The position numbers were made by a program, and so were the translations under genes. DNA of 56,243 nt from CAINFV01 sp964409235 (lineage in GTDB: Bacteria > Chlamydiota > Chlamydiia > Chlamydiales > FEN-1388): the NCBI GenBank assembly GCA_964409235.1, contig CAYPCN010000009.1:1-56243 (forward strand). Reading direction: 5' to 3'. Below the pieces are notes generated by a model. The model did not search any database. It saw only the letters and a list, made by a program, of their open reading frames with translations, and was not told where the DNA came from. Shown here one piece after another: positions 18,125 through 26,631 of this stretch. Position 1 is the stretch's first letter, and each line of letters opens with the position of its first letter.

Positions 18125-19936
18125 ATGGGAAAAAGATACGACGAACAGTCCATTCAAACATTAGATGCCCTCAGCCATATTCGCTTGAGGACAGGGATGT
18201 ATATTGGCCGGCTCGGCGATGGCTCGCATCCTGACGACGGCATCTATATTCTTCTCAAAGAAGTTATCGACAATAGCATTGACGAATATATCATGGGTTA
18301 TGGCCGCTCTATAGAGGTCACCTGCGATGAAGCGTCGCAAGTGATCTCGGTGCGTGATTTCGGGCGAGGCATTCCCCTAGGCAAACTCGTCGAGTGCGTC
18401 AGCCAGATCAACACTGGCGCTAAATATAATGATGATGTCTTTCAATTTTCCGTTGGCCTCAATGGCGTTGGCCTCAAGGCTGTCAATGCCCTCTCTCAGC
18501 AATTCGTTGTCAAATCTGTCCGCAACAAGGCGTTTCGGTCCGCCCGATTCAGCCGGGGAATGCTTGTCGAAGAGGAGATGGGAAAGACCCGCGAGCCAGA
18601 TGGAACATTTGTACAATTCCTGCCAGATGCAGAGATCTTTGGGGCCTTTCGGTTTTCTGAGGAGTTTTTACTGCGAAGAATGCAATACTACGCATTTCTT
18701 AACTCTTCGCTGACCATCAGTCTCAATGGTCGAAAATTTGTCTCAGAACATGGTCTGCTCGACCTCATCGAATACGAAGTCAAAGAAGAGCGCCTCTATC
18801 AACCTCTCCACGCCCGTTCTACCTTGTGCGAGCTGGCCTTTCTCCATACTCCACACTATGGCGAGAGTATTTTTTCTTTTGTCAATGGCCAGCATACGTC
18901 AGACGGAGGGACGCATGTCCAGGCATTCCGCGATGGCCTGTGTCGAGCTCTCAACGAATATAGCAAGAAGGCCTTGCAAAGCGTCGATGTTCGCGAAGGG
19001 CTCATTGCAGCCTTCCTCGTACGCGTCAAAGATCCTGTCTTCGAATCGCAGACGAAAAATAAACTCGGCAATGTCGAGCTACGAACACCGCTAGCCCAAG
19101 AGGTCAAAGACCTTGTGCTCGACCTCCTTCATAAAAATCCAGAAGTCGCCCAGCGGATCATCGAGCGTGTGCAATTCAACGAGAAAGTGCGCAAAGAACT
19201 TCAGGCTGTGCGCAAGGAGATCAAAGAAAAACAGAAGAAGATCGCCCTCAAAATTCCCAAGCTTCGAGACTGTCGGTACCACTTCCACGAAGATATTCCC
19301 GACGGCGAGAGATCGATGATCTTCTTGACAGAAGGGGATTCGGCCAGCGCCTCTATCGTTGCCTCGCGAGATCCCATGACACAAGCTGTCTTCTCGCTGC
19401 GCGGCAAGTGTCTGAATGTCTTTGGCCTTCGCCTCGACCAGCTGTATAAAAATGAAGAGCTCTTCCACATGATGTCCGCGCTCAATATTGAGGCGGGTGT
19501 CGACGGTCTTCGCTATAACAAGGTCATCCTCGCTACAGACGCCGATATCGACGGCATGCACATCCGCAACCTTCTCATCACGTTTTTCTTGACGTACTTT
19601 GACGGTCTCGTCATGAATGACCACCTCTACATCTTAGAGACACCGCTGTTCAAAGTTCGGCGAAAAGATACCACCGTCTATTGTTATTCGGACGCAGAAA
19701 AAGAGCGAACACTGGCTACAATGCCAAAAGACGGCGTCGAAGTCACCCGCTTCAAGGGACTTGGTGAAATATCTCCGAATGAGTTTAAGCCCTTTATCTC
19801 TACACAGATGCGTTTGCAGCCCGTTACCATAGGACAGCTCTCCGACGTCCACCCTACCCTCGAATTCTACATGGGAAAGAATACCCCAGAGAGAAAGGAT
19901 TTTATTATGAGTAATCTGATCCGCGAGGATGTGTAA
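18125..19936 (+). CDS. Type IIA topoisomerase, ATPase/TOPRIM subunit (GyrB2/ParE-like)
   Basis: The ATP-dependent subunit of a second gyrase or topoisomerase IV-like enzyme, 603 residues. The GHKL ATPase has KEVIDNSIDEYIMG, DFGRGIPLG and GLNGVGLKAVNALS; the TOPRIM domain has EGDSASASI (usual EGDSAGGS altered), SLRGKCLNVFGL and DADIDGMHIRNLL with the metal-binding Asp residues; the C-terminus has RFKGLGEISPNEF. Length matches the short second GyrB paralogue of Chlamydiae. AGAAGAG precedes the ATG. The A-type subunit follows six bases after the stop, so they form one operon. Confidence 0.92.
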   Translation: MGKRYDEQSIQTLDALSHIRLRTGMYIGRLGDGSHPDDGIYILLKEVIDNSIDEYIMGYGRSIEVTCDEASQVISVRDFGRGIPLGKLVECVSQINTGAKYNDDVFQFSVGLNGVGLKAVNALSQQFVVKSVRNKAFRSARFSRGMLVEEEMGKTREPDGTFVQFLPDAEIFGAFRFSEEFLLRRMQYYAFLNSSLTISLNGRKFVSEHGLLDLIEYEVKEERLYQPLHARSTLCELAFLHTPHYGESIFSFVNGQHTSDGGTHVQAFRDGLCRALNEYSKKALQSVDVREGLIAAFLVRVKDPVFESQTKNKLGNVELRTPLAQEVKDLVLDLLHKNPEVAQRIIERVQFNEKVRKELQAVRKEIKEKQKKIALKIPKLRDCRYHFHEDIPDGERSMIFLTEGDSASASIVASRDPMTQAVFSLRGKCLNVFGLRLDQLYKNEELFHMMSALNIEAGVDGLRYNKVILATDADIDGMHIRNLLITFFLTYFDGLVMNDHLYILETPLFKVRRKDTTVYCYSDAEKERTLATMPKDGVEVTRFKGLGEISPNEFKPFISTQMRLQPVTIGQLSDVHPTLEFYMGKNTPERKDFIMSNLIREDV

Positions 19937-19942
19937 GCCCTT

Positions 19943-21835
19943 ATGCCTGAAGCCAAAGAGTTGATGCGAGAGAACTACCTCCGCTATGCCTCATACGTTA
20001 TCCTAGACCGGGCGATTCCTGAGCTCGCCGACGGGTTAAAACCTGTCCAACGCCGGATTCTCCATACGCTGTACAAAATTCATGACGGCAAATCCCACAA
20101 GGTTGCCAATGTCGCCGGTCAGACCATGGCCTTCCATCCCCACGGCGATGCTCCAATCACAGAAGCCCTTATCTCTCTTGCAACAAAGGGATTCCTCCTC
20201 GACTGCCAAGGAAATTTTGGCAACATCCTCACGGGCGACCCCGCGGCTGCCGCACGCTATATTGAAACTCGCCTTTCAAAACTCGCTGTCGAGACGATGT
20301 TTAACCCGCGGCTGACGAAGTACATGCCTTCCTACGACGGTAGAAATGAAGAGCCGTTGGTCCTGCCAGCAAAGATCCCTCTCTTGCTTATGCAGGGCGC
20401 TGAGGGCATTGCCGTGGGGATGGCGACACGAATATTTCCACACAACTTCCAAGAGCTTATCCGTGCTGAAATTAACCTCATCAAGGGCCGCTCGACACGC
20501 CTCTATCCGGATTTTCAAACAGGCGCCCTGATGGACGTTTCGGGGTATCAGAACGGCCAAGGGAAGATCCGCCTCCGCTGCAAGATTGAAGAGAGGGATC
20601 CAAAGACCATTGTCATCAGAGAAATATGCCCCTCAACGACTACAGAAAGCGTCATCGCGTCGGTCGAAGAAGCTGCAAAGAAAGGGAAGATCAAGATCGA
20701 ATCTATCCACGACTATACAGCAGAACGGGTCGAAATCGAAATTCACCTCCCGCGCGGCGTTTATGCCTCTGACGTCATCGATCAATTGTATGCGTTTACA
20801 GAGTGCGAGGTGACGCTGACATCTCAGATGGTCGTCATCGTCGATGGTGCGCCAAAAGAGACCACTGTCAGCGAGGCACTTGCCTACTATGTAGAGCGCT
20901 TGAAATGGTGTCTTACACGCGAGCTTGAGCTCGAACTCTCAGATATCAAACGCCAGATATTTGACAAGAATCTCGAAAGGATTTTTATCGAAAAGAAGGT
21001 GTACCAATCCCTCGAAAAAGTCGATGTCTTCGACAAAGTGTACGGCGTCCTTACCGATGCCTTTGAGCCATACCATTCTCATCTCTCACGGCCTCCAGTC
21101 AAAGAGGATTTCGACACTCTCCTCAAAATCCCTATTCGTCGCATTGCCAAATTCGATCTCGATAAAAACCGGGAGGAATGCCGGGCTCTTGAAGAGAAGG
21201 AGGCTGTCACCCTTCGTTCCCTCAGTGACATTCCTCTGTACACCATTCGCTACCTTGAATCGCTCCTCAAACGCTATGGAGCGGCTTTCCCGCGCAAGAC
21301 GACAATTCAGAATCTCGATGTTGTCGACAAACGCGAAATGGAACGCAAAGAGATAGAAATAGGCATCGATAGAGAACACGGCTACATCGGGACTAAGGTG
21401 CAAGGGCCGGAGCGCCTCTCATGCACCAACCTTGACCGTCTCCTTGTCCTTCTCAGCGATGGTACGTACAGAGTCGTTACCATCACAGACCGGTCCTACG
21501 TCGCAAAGACAGGCGTCACCATTATGTGCTGCGGCGTTGCCGATAAGCAACAAGTGTTCACCTGCTGCTATAGAAACATCACCACCGGCCTCAGCTTCTG
21601 CAAGCGCTTCATCGTCAAGCAGTTCATCCTCGAACGCGAATATCGCTACACGCCGGAAGGGACAGAGCCTCTCGTCATCTCTACGGATACTTCTCCACTC
21701 CTCGTCCAGCTTGTTCCAAAACATCGCCAACGCCTCTCTGCTCTCGAAGTGAAACCCAACAATTTCCCCGTCCGCGGCGTTACTGCCCATGGCATTCGCC
21801 TCAGCACCCGTCCGGTTCTTGCTATCCAGAGGTGA
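19943..21835 (+). CDS. Type IIA topoisomerase, DNA-cleaving subunit (GyrA2/ParC-like)
   Basis: The DNA breakage-reunion subunit, 630 residues, partner of the preceding gene. It starts LMRENYLRYASYVILDRAIPELADGLKPVQRRIL, has the quinolone-region FHPHGDAPI and the catalytic Tyr at about 106 in AAAARYIETRL. A long coiled coil (about 330-450) is followed by only a short C-terminal region with little room for a full beta-pinwheel; a segment VLLSDGTYRVVTITDRSYV resembles one or two blades. That reduced tail favours a decatenase-like role over supercoiling, by inference. Chlamydial second GyrA proteins are, to my recollection, shorter still. Confidence 0.92.
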   Translation: MPEAKELMRENYLRYASYVILDRAIPELADGLKPVQRRILHTLYKIHDGKSHKVANVAGQTMAFHPHGDAPITEALISLATKGFLLDCQGNFGNILTGDPAAAARYIETRLSKLAVETMFNPRLTKYMPSYDGRNEEPLVLPAKIPLLLMQGAEGIAVGMATRIFPHNFQELIRAEINLIKGRSTRLYPDFQTGALMDVSGYQNGQGKIRLRCKIEERDPKTIVIREICPSTTTESVIASVEEAAKKGKIKIESIHDYTAERVEIEIHLPRGVYASDVIDQLYAFTECEVTLTSQMVVIVDGAPKETTVSEALAYYVERLKWCLTRELELELSDIKRQIFDKNLERIFIEKKVYQSLEKVDVFDKVYGVLTDAFEPYHSHLSRPPVKEDFDTLLKIPIRRIAKFDLDKNREECRALEEKEAVTLRSLSDIPLYTIRYLESLLKRYGAAFPRKTTIQNLDVVDKREMERKEIEIGIDREHGYIGTKVQGPERLSCTNLDRLLVLLSDGTYRVVTITDRSYVAKTGVTIMCCGVADKQQVFTCCYRNITTGLSFCKRFIVKQFILEREYRYTPEGTEPLVISTDTSPLLVQLVPKHRQRLSALEVKPNNFPVRGVTAHGIRLSTRPVLAIQR

Positions 21836-21906
21836 AGAGGAGGCTCTCGTGCCAAACCATACAAACGTGATATCCCTTGAGGGAGAGATATACGGGAGGG
21901 GAGGTT

Positions 21907-22512
21907 ATGGCAATACAATGCCTCGTAGACCATGGAATTGCGAAGAAGACAAAGATTTATATCGATGGCGAATGCGTCAAGATTGTCAGCCATCGCATTG
22001 TGTCCCCAAAAGATTTGGCGCGGAGCGAAGTCGGGGAGCAGTATCTAGAAAGGGTACGTGAGATGGAGCGACAGGGGGCCATCCGCTATGCCCTCCGCTG
22101 TTTGTCGCGACAATCTTTGCATTCCAAAAAACTCGAACGAAAATTGCGAGATCACTTTCTCGACGATGAGGTTATTGCATCGGTGGTGCAGTACTGCCGG
22201 AACGCAGCCTTACTCAACGATGATGAATGGATCAGCCACAGAACTCACAACTGGCAGTCGCAAGGCAAAAGCATGGCAGAAATCCACGCGCGCCTTCGCA
22301 AGGATCGCGTGGATAGCAGAGAGGTGCGGGGAGACGATATGGCTGCCCTTGAGCGTCTCATACCCAAAAAATATCCCCAACTCTTGGAAGCCAATACTCC
22401 CTCTCAAGAACAATGGAAAGCATTGCAAGCGCTGCAGCGGCGAGGATTTTCCTTGGATACAGTGCAGGATTTTCTTCAAAAGAAACAAGCTTTGGCTATG
22501 ATGGGGCAATAG
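21907..22512 (+). CDS. RecX-like regulatory protein
   Basis: A 201-residue protein whose middle reads like RecX three-helix repeats: AIRYALRCLSRQSLHSKKLERKLRDHFLDDEVIASVVQYCRNAALLNDDEW then SHRTHNWQSQGKSMAEIHARLRKDRVD. RecX modulates RecA filaments. The first about 55 residues (MAIQCLVDHGIAKKTKIYIDGE) form a beta-rich N-terminal part, as in longer RecX forms. The ATG at 21907 follows GGGAGG closely; the frame is open to 21877. recA is not in the window. Confidence 0.78.
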   Translation: MAIQCLVDHGIAKKTKIYIDGECVKIVSHRIVSPKDLARSEVGEQYLERVREMERQGAIRYALRCLSRQSLHSKKLERKLRDHFLDDEVIASVVQYCRNAALLNDDEWISHRTHNWQSQGKSMAEIHARLRKDRVDSREVRGDDMAALERLIPKKYPQLLEANTPSQEQWKALQALQRRGFSLDTVQDFLQKKQALAMMGQ

Positions 22513-22555
22513 GTACAAAAGCGAAGAACAGGGTACACAACAAGGAGCTTGCGTT

Positions 22556-22930
22556 ATGGGTACTGTCACGCCAGCAGGAAGAGGGGTCCCTGCCTTTCCT
22601 GAAAAATCCGTATTTAGTTCCAATGTGCAAGATCTCGCACAAAAGGTTCTCAAAGCTCTGCCTGAAGCGCAGCATCCTGCCTCTGCCATTATCCAGGAGC
22701 GGTTGGAAGAGCCTACGCTGGACGAAGTCGCAGCTGGAATTCCCGGTGCCTCGCTTCCTAGGATACGAGAAGAAGCTGAAATTAAGGGCCAAGCGGTTAT
22801 TAGCGGTGCAAAGCAGGCCAAAGAATCTGTGAGAAAAACACTGCGTGGTGGAGGCCTTGGGGAGCGTGTTGTTACGAAGGGAGACGGTGGCTCTTCTGAG
22901 AAGGTGAAAAAGCTGTTCCCTAAGGTGTGA
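22556..22930 (+). CDS. Small protein upstream of T3S chaperone, unknown
   Basis: A 124-residue protein with a flexible N-terminus (MGTVTPAGRGVPAFPEKS) and helical remainder, Lys/Glu rich, ending VKKLFPKV. No known motif is seen. AAGGAG precedes the ATG. It lies seven bases upstream of a SycD/LcrH-like chaperone gene and 0.85 kb from a probable effector. The composition (soluble, Ser/Thr/Pro-containing start) fits a small secreted or chaperone-bound protein of a T3S module, but this is inference from neighbours. Confidence 0.6.
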   Translation: MGTVTPAGRGVPAFPEKSVFSSNVQDLAQKVLKALPEAQHPASAIIQERLEEPTLDEVAAGIPGASLPRIREEAEIKGQAVISGAKQAKESVRKTLRGGGLGERVVTKGDGGSSEKVKKLFPKV

Positions 22931-22937
22931 GGCGGTC

Positions 22938-23705
22938 ATGCAACAAGTGGATTGGGATCCCAATTTCGAAGCTGCGGTGACAAAATTTCAGGAAAACGCG
23001 CTGTCAGCACAAGTCAAGGCTGAGTCCCTCCATCCCTTTGATCGAGAATTGTTTGTTGAGACGCTCAGGCAACAACTGCTTTCGTTTTATACAGACATTC
23101 AACGAGGGTACACCGTCCTTGCCCATACTGTTCTCGATCTTAGTGCCTCCGGTGTCGCTCTTGACGGGATGGCGCCCTTGGGGAAGAAATCGATGAAGGC
23201 AGTCAAACAGCTATTCCCGAGCCAAGAGGCGATTGATCGATTTTCTGATGAAGAATATGTCGCTCAATGGGCAGATGAAGGGAAGCCCATGTACCAAGCT
23301 CTTGGTCTGTCGACGCAAGCAGTGGCCATTATGTACGAGGCGGCCTGCTACCTTCTCAAAGAAAAGCGCGATGATGATGCCAGATCCTCCTTCCGCCTCC
23401 TTCTTGTCTTAGCACCGCATATGGCGGATTTTTGGCTTGGCTATGGTGTGGCCCAAATTCGACTTGGGCAACGCGAAGAGGCGATAGAGAGCTTAGAGAG
23501 AGCTGTTTCTCTCGATCCGCTGTCGCTGCAAGCACTGTTGTTTCTCTGCCGTGCGCTGGCTGAGGCCAATCGTCGTGGCGAGGCCGAAGCTCGACTGAGC
23601 GCTCGCATTGATGAAGCGGCTCGTATGGGCGATCAGGACCGGTACGAGCTCCTTGAGGCTGCGCGATTTGAGTTGGCGCGATTTACCTCGCAACCAAGGC
23701 CTTGA
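22938..23705 (+). CDS. SycD/LcrH-like type III secretion chaperone (TPR)
   Basis: A 255-residue protein with tetratricopeptide repeats in the C-terminal half: QAVAIMYEAACYLLKEKRDDDARSSFRLLLVL, then DFWLGYGVAQIRLGQREEAIESLERAVSL, then SLQALLFLCRALAEANRRGEAEARL. This is the pattern of class II T3S chaperones (SycD, LcrH, Scc2/Scc3), which hold translocators or effectors in the cytoplasm before export. The N-terminal about 110 residues are longer than in SycD and helical. Its neighbour downstream is the large probable effector, the natural client candidate. Chlamydial LcrH homologues are about 220-240 residues, so the size fits. Confidence 0.75.
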   Translation: MQQVDWDPNFEAAVTKFQENALSAQVKAESLHPFDRELFVETLRQQLLSFYTDIQRGYTVLAHTVLDLSASGVALDGMAPLGKKSMKAVKQLFPSQEAIDRFSDEEYVAQWADEGKPMYQALGLSTQAVAIMYEAACYLLKEKRDDDARSSFRLLLVLAPHMADFWLGYGVAQIRLGQREEAIESLERAVSLDPLSLQALLFLCRALAEANRRGEAEARLSARIDEAARMGDQDRYELLEAARFELARFTSQPRP

Positions 23706-23741
23706 GAGTGCTGCAGCGATGGGAAAATCTTTGGTCGTTGC

Positions 23742-23758
23742 TTCCTAGGTCCTAGGAA
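23742..23758. promoter_or_regulatory. 17-bp perfect palindrome upstream of the effector gene
   Basis: TTCCTAGG, one base, CCTAGGAA: perfect 8-bp arms placed 29 bases before the effector start. A related TTCCTAGGAA lies at 26218-26227, upstream of the next gene in the island. An operator-like role is inferred. Confidence 0.45.
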
Positions 23759-23786
23759 TGGTAGCGTATGTACGAATGGGTGGGTG

Positions 23787-26114
23787 ATGGCTGTTTCAGG
23801 CTCAGATCATTTAGAGGCTAGGGAGACTTCTGGATTTGTTGAAGTCCCTCTGGGCGACGGCCCAACGGCGTTTGGCTCGGGCGTCGAGATGGTCCCTAGC
23901 TCTTCTTCAGAGATTCAAGGCAAACTTATCGGTCAGTCAGGGACTGTCCCTCCTCCGGTGGTATCATCCTCTGTGAACTCTTCACAGAACGTGCTGGTAA
24001 GGCTGATTGCGCGAGCTCTTGCTTGGGCGACCCGGCTTGCTTTACCAAGTATTCAAAAGGCCGTGCTAGCACAGAGAGCAGAGCAGGTAGGCGTAGTACG
24101 CTCGCACACTATTACCATCGGAAAGCACAGAGATCCTCCTGCAGCTGTCGCACAAACGTTTGGCGATGCGGCTACTGATCCGTTGGAACAAGACGGTCGC
24201 GTTTCGTTTCAGCCGAATCCACAAGCGAAGGAACGAGATGCTGCACTGGGGTTGAAACGGACGAGAACAATCCCAAAATCTGGGCGCACATTTGAAGAAT
24301 CTTTTTCTGTGGCTGGGCAGGAGGCAAGGATGAAGATCTCCGTCATCGCCTCACGAGAGAGAACTCACAAATATGTCGAGAACAGGCGGGCCACACTTCG
24401 GAGCGAGGGCAGGGAGAGCGGTGAAGAAGCGACGGCATGCACGGCTATGTCAACTGTGTTAGCCCGGGAGTCCGATGCCGTTCATTCCTCATTTTCTCGG
24501 GAAGTGCTGCCTGGTCATCTGACAGAGCATGCCGTTGGAGAAGCTCCGAACATAACGATACGGGAGCTGACCATTGGGACAACAACAACGCGCAGCCTCC
24601 ACTACGGAGCTTTGGGAGATCAGAGAAATACCGAGACCAGCCTACAGCAGCTTACTCTCGTTGTTGAAGGAAAGACCGGAGCGGCTGCGCGGCAAGCCAA
24701 AGAGGAATATCTTCAGACTCAAATCGCCCACAAGGGGAGGTTGCTTGAAGAACTACGCAAGAACAAACAGAACCGGGAAGAAACAGAAAAGAAAATCGCG
24801 GATCTGAAGGCACAAAAAGAGAGGGGAGAAGGCGGGAGATATATTGATAGAGAGATACAAAACTTCGAGGATACATTGCGCTCGATTGACGAGTTTATTC
24901 TTGTACAACAAGCAGAGCTGGAGAAGATCAAGGATGTTGAACGCGATCTCGAACACCTGCAGGATATGGATCAAGCGACAAAGCATCTCGACGAGACAAG
25001 GACCTTACTACAAAGCGAGCAAAAGAAATTACAAGACGCGCAGGCCAAGCTAGATTCAAGCAGCCCGGAATACGAAAAGATAACGAAGAGATTGGCAAAC
25101 ATCGCCTACATGATCGGAGAGTTGGAGAATCCAAGGAAAGCCTTGGTCCAGAGAAGGGAAATTGTCTACGCACAAATGACTACGGTGCTCGAACAGTACG
25201 CGGTGCTTGCCGCTCAGAATGGCAAAGTACAAAGCGATAGAGAGCTCCATATCGCCGATATTCGCCTTCTCAATCCACAAAAGCGCTCGGTCGATGCGAT
25301 GTCTCAGCTTTCGATCAATGAAGGTCGACTGATAGAAGACGGAGCGCAAGCGTTTCGCGACTTCGACGGCATACCAGTTGAATTTACGAACCAGGGTTCT
25401 CCTTCCGTCGATCGCGGCCCGGATGGCAAACCTACAAAGGTGCGCCTTCCCTGCCCCGAAGGGGTCAACGAGGGGACGCAGTGTACTCTTCGCACCCATT
25501 TTGCCGATGTGCCTGTGTGGACAAAGAAACAGATGAGAACAGAGACCATTCAGACGCTTGCGCATCTGAATGCAGGAGTTTTTGACGATGTGACGAAAGG
25601 TTTGGAGTCACGCATTACTGAGCTGACGGGTTCCCCTAGAACTCCGGACGACGAGATTCAATTGAGCCGACTTCAATATAGCTTGAGTGCCGTGCAAGCA
25701 GCTAGGAAGCGAATGAAAGCCGGCGGCGTGTCATACGAAAATGCATCAGTATTGAAGGAAGCCTGTACGCTCTTAGGTTGGGAAACATCGCTGGGCTGCT
25801 TCAGCTGCAAGGATCGCGGCGGGTATGCGGGCCGGAAGGCCGCGCTCGAAGCGCAGATTCATGAACAAGAAACGCGAGCTCGTCAGTCCGAAGGCAAGCA
25901 AGCAGAGCGCAGTGAGCGCGCGGCACGCGATCTACGAAGTCAAATCCCCCGCGCCGTCGATACCAATTCATGCGAAATGGGCCTAGTTCGGTGGACAGTT
26001 CCTTCGAGACAGCGAACTCTTAAGGTGTGGTCTGGTTTCAAGGAAGTTGGCTCTGTCTCAAGAGCTTTTCGTCACTTGAGTCGGGCTTTACTGGATAAAA
26101 GGGCCTCTGACTGA
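23787..26114 (+). CDS. Probable T3S effector with SopB/IpgD-like phosphoinositide phosphatase signature
   Basis: A 775-residue protein. The N-terminal about 280 residues are Ser/Thr/Gly rich and mostly soluble; about 285-450 is a long charged coiled coil; about 480-775 appears globular. Near the C-terminus is CFSCKDRGGYAG, a CX5R motif (Cys about 671, Arg about 677) closely like the CKSGKDRTGM site of the effectors SopB and IpgD, with a helix after it (RKAALEAQI against SEIKREI). Upstream HLNAGVFDDV may match their FNVGVNELA box, and downstream TNSCEMGLVRW with KVWSGFKEV may match LNSGNLEIQ with KVMKNLSPEV. SopB/IpgD dephosphorylate host phosphoinositides. The Gly-to-Cys change and Thr-to-Gly change within the loop may alter or abolish activity. 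A GTG at 23784 is an alternative start. The chaperone gene precedes it. Confidence 0.6.
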   Translation: MAVSGSDHLEARETSGFVEVPLGDGPTAFGSGVEMVPSSSSEIQGKLIGQSGTVPPPVVSSSVNSSQNVLVRLIARALAWATRLALPSIQKAVLAQRAEQVGVVRSHTITIGKHRDPPAAVAQTFGDAATDPLEQDGRVSFQPNPQAKERDAALGLKRTRTIPKSGRTFEESFSVAGQEARMKISVIASRERTHKYVENRRATLRSEGRESGEEATACTAMSTVLARESDAVHSSFSREVLPGHLTEHAVGEAPNITIRELTIGTTTTRSLHYGALGDQRNTETSLQQLTLVVEGKTGAAARQAKEEYLQTQIAHKGRLLEELRKNKQNREETEKKIADLKAQKERGEGGRYIDREIQNFEDTLRSIDEFILVQQAELEKIKDVERDLEHLQDMDQATKHLDETRTLLQSEQKKLQDAQAKLDSSSPEYEKITKRLANIAYMIGELENPRKALVQRREIVYAQMTTVLEQYAVLAAQNGKVQSDRELHIADIRLLNPQKRSVDAMSQLSINEGRLIEDGAQAFRDFDGIPVEFTNQGSPSVDRGPDGKPTKVRLPCPEGVNEGTQCTLRTHFADVPVWTKKQMRTETIQTLAHLNAGVFDDVTKGLESRITELTGSPRTPDDEIQLSRLQYSLSAVQAARKRMKAGGVSYENASVLKEACTLLGWETSLGCFSCKDRGGYAGRKAALEAQIHEQETRARQSEGKQAERSERAARDLRSQIPRAVDTNSCEMGLVRWTVPSRQRTLKVWSGFKEVGSVSRAFRHLSRALLDKRASD

Positions 26115-26127
26115 ACATTTCTCGCCT

Positions 26128-26160
26128 ATAGGCCATTCCTTCCCTTCAATGGCCTATTTT
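26128..26160 (+). terminator. Rho-independent terminator of the effector gene
   Basis: A perfect 10-bp stem ATAGGCCATT / AATGGCCTAT with a 10-base loop is followed by a short T run, starting 14 bases after the effector stop. Confidence 0.8.
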
Positions 26161-26217
26161 CATGTAAATTCTTAAGCATAAACAACTTGGAAGACAAAAC
26201 GTCTTATGTATACCCGG

Positions 26218-26278
26218 TTCCTAGGAATTTCTGAGTTTGTACTCTTTTTTGGCCTTTAACAGGAAAGAGGGGTATAAT
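26218..26278 (+). promoter_or_regulatory. Probable promoter with upstream TTCCTAGGAA palindrome
   Basis: TTCCTAGGAA lies at 26218-26227, then TTGGCC (26249-26254), an 18-base spacer and a perfect TATAAT (26273-26278). The small gene at 26342 starts 63 bases beyond the -10. The same palindrome half-sites occur before the effector gene. Confidence 0.55.
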
Positions 26279-26341
26279 AGAAGTAGAGGAACGAGGAGGC
26301 GCTACGTGTGAACAGGAGTTCGCGGCGCCGGAGGTGAGAGT

Positions 26342-26599
26342 ATGGCAGAAGTACCAGGTGTATCGGGAGTCCCAGAACAGCAGCCGCCAGAACAGCCAGT
26401 GCAGACACCGGGGAGTGAAGGGACTGTTCCCGCAACGCTTCCTGCGAATGCCACAATGGCGGATCTTGAGCGAGTTGCCAAGCCGCTTGCCGATGCGATC
26501 AAGATGACGATGGCGTGGAATATCTGTAGCGCGTCAAACAGGTCCAATCAGCGCATGCGTCAGATTCTGCGCGAAGCTGAACGTAGCCAACGAAAATAA
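26342..26599 (+). CDS. Small proline-rich hypothetical protein in T3S island
   Basis: An 85-residue protein: the first 40 residues are Pro/Glu/Gln/Thr rich and likely disordered (VPEQQPPEQPVQTPGSEG), and the rest is one or two helices ending in a basic segment (NRSNQRMRQILREAERSQRK). GGAGG stands right before the ATG and a good promoter lies upstream. Size and layout would suit a small secreted protein or a needle-like subunit, but no family motif is seen. It is separated from the effector by a terminator, so it is an independent transcript. Confidence 0.6.
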   Translation: MAEVPGVSGVPEQQPPEQPVQTPGSEGTVPATLPANATMADLERVAKPLADAIKMTMAWNICSASNRSNQRMRQILREAERSQRK

Positions 26600-26631
26600 G
26601 CGATCACAATACGAGCTCCTACGCACGTCAC

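Noticed and set aside
23787..26114. CopB-type translocator instead of effector
   Set aside because: Position after an LcrH-like chaperone fits, but there are no strong transmembrane segments, and the C-terminus carries the CX5R signature.
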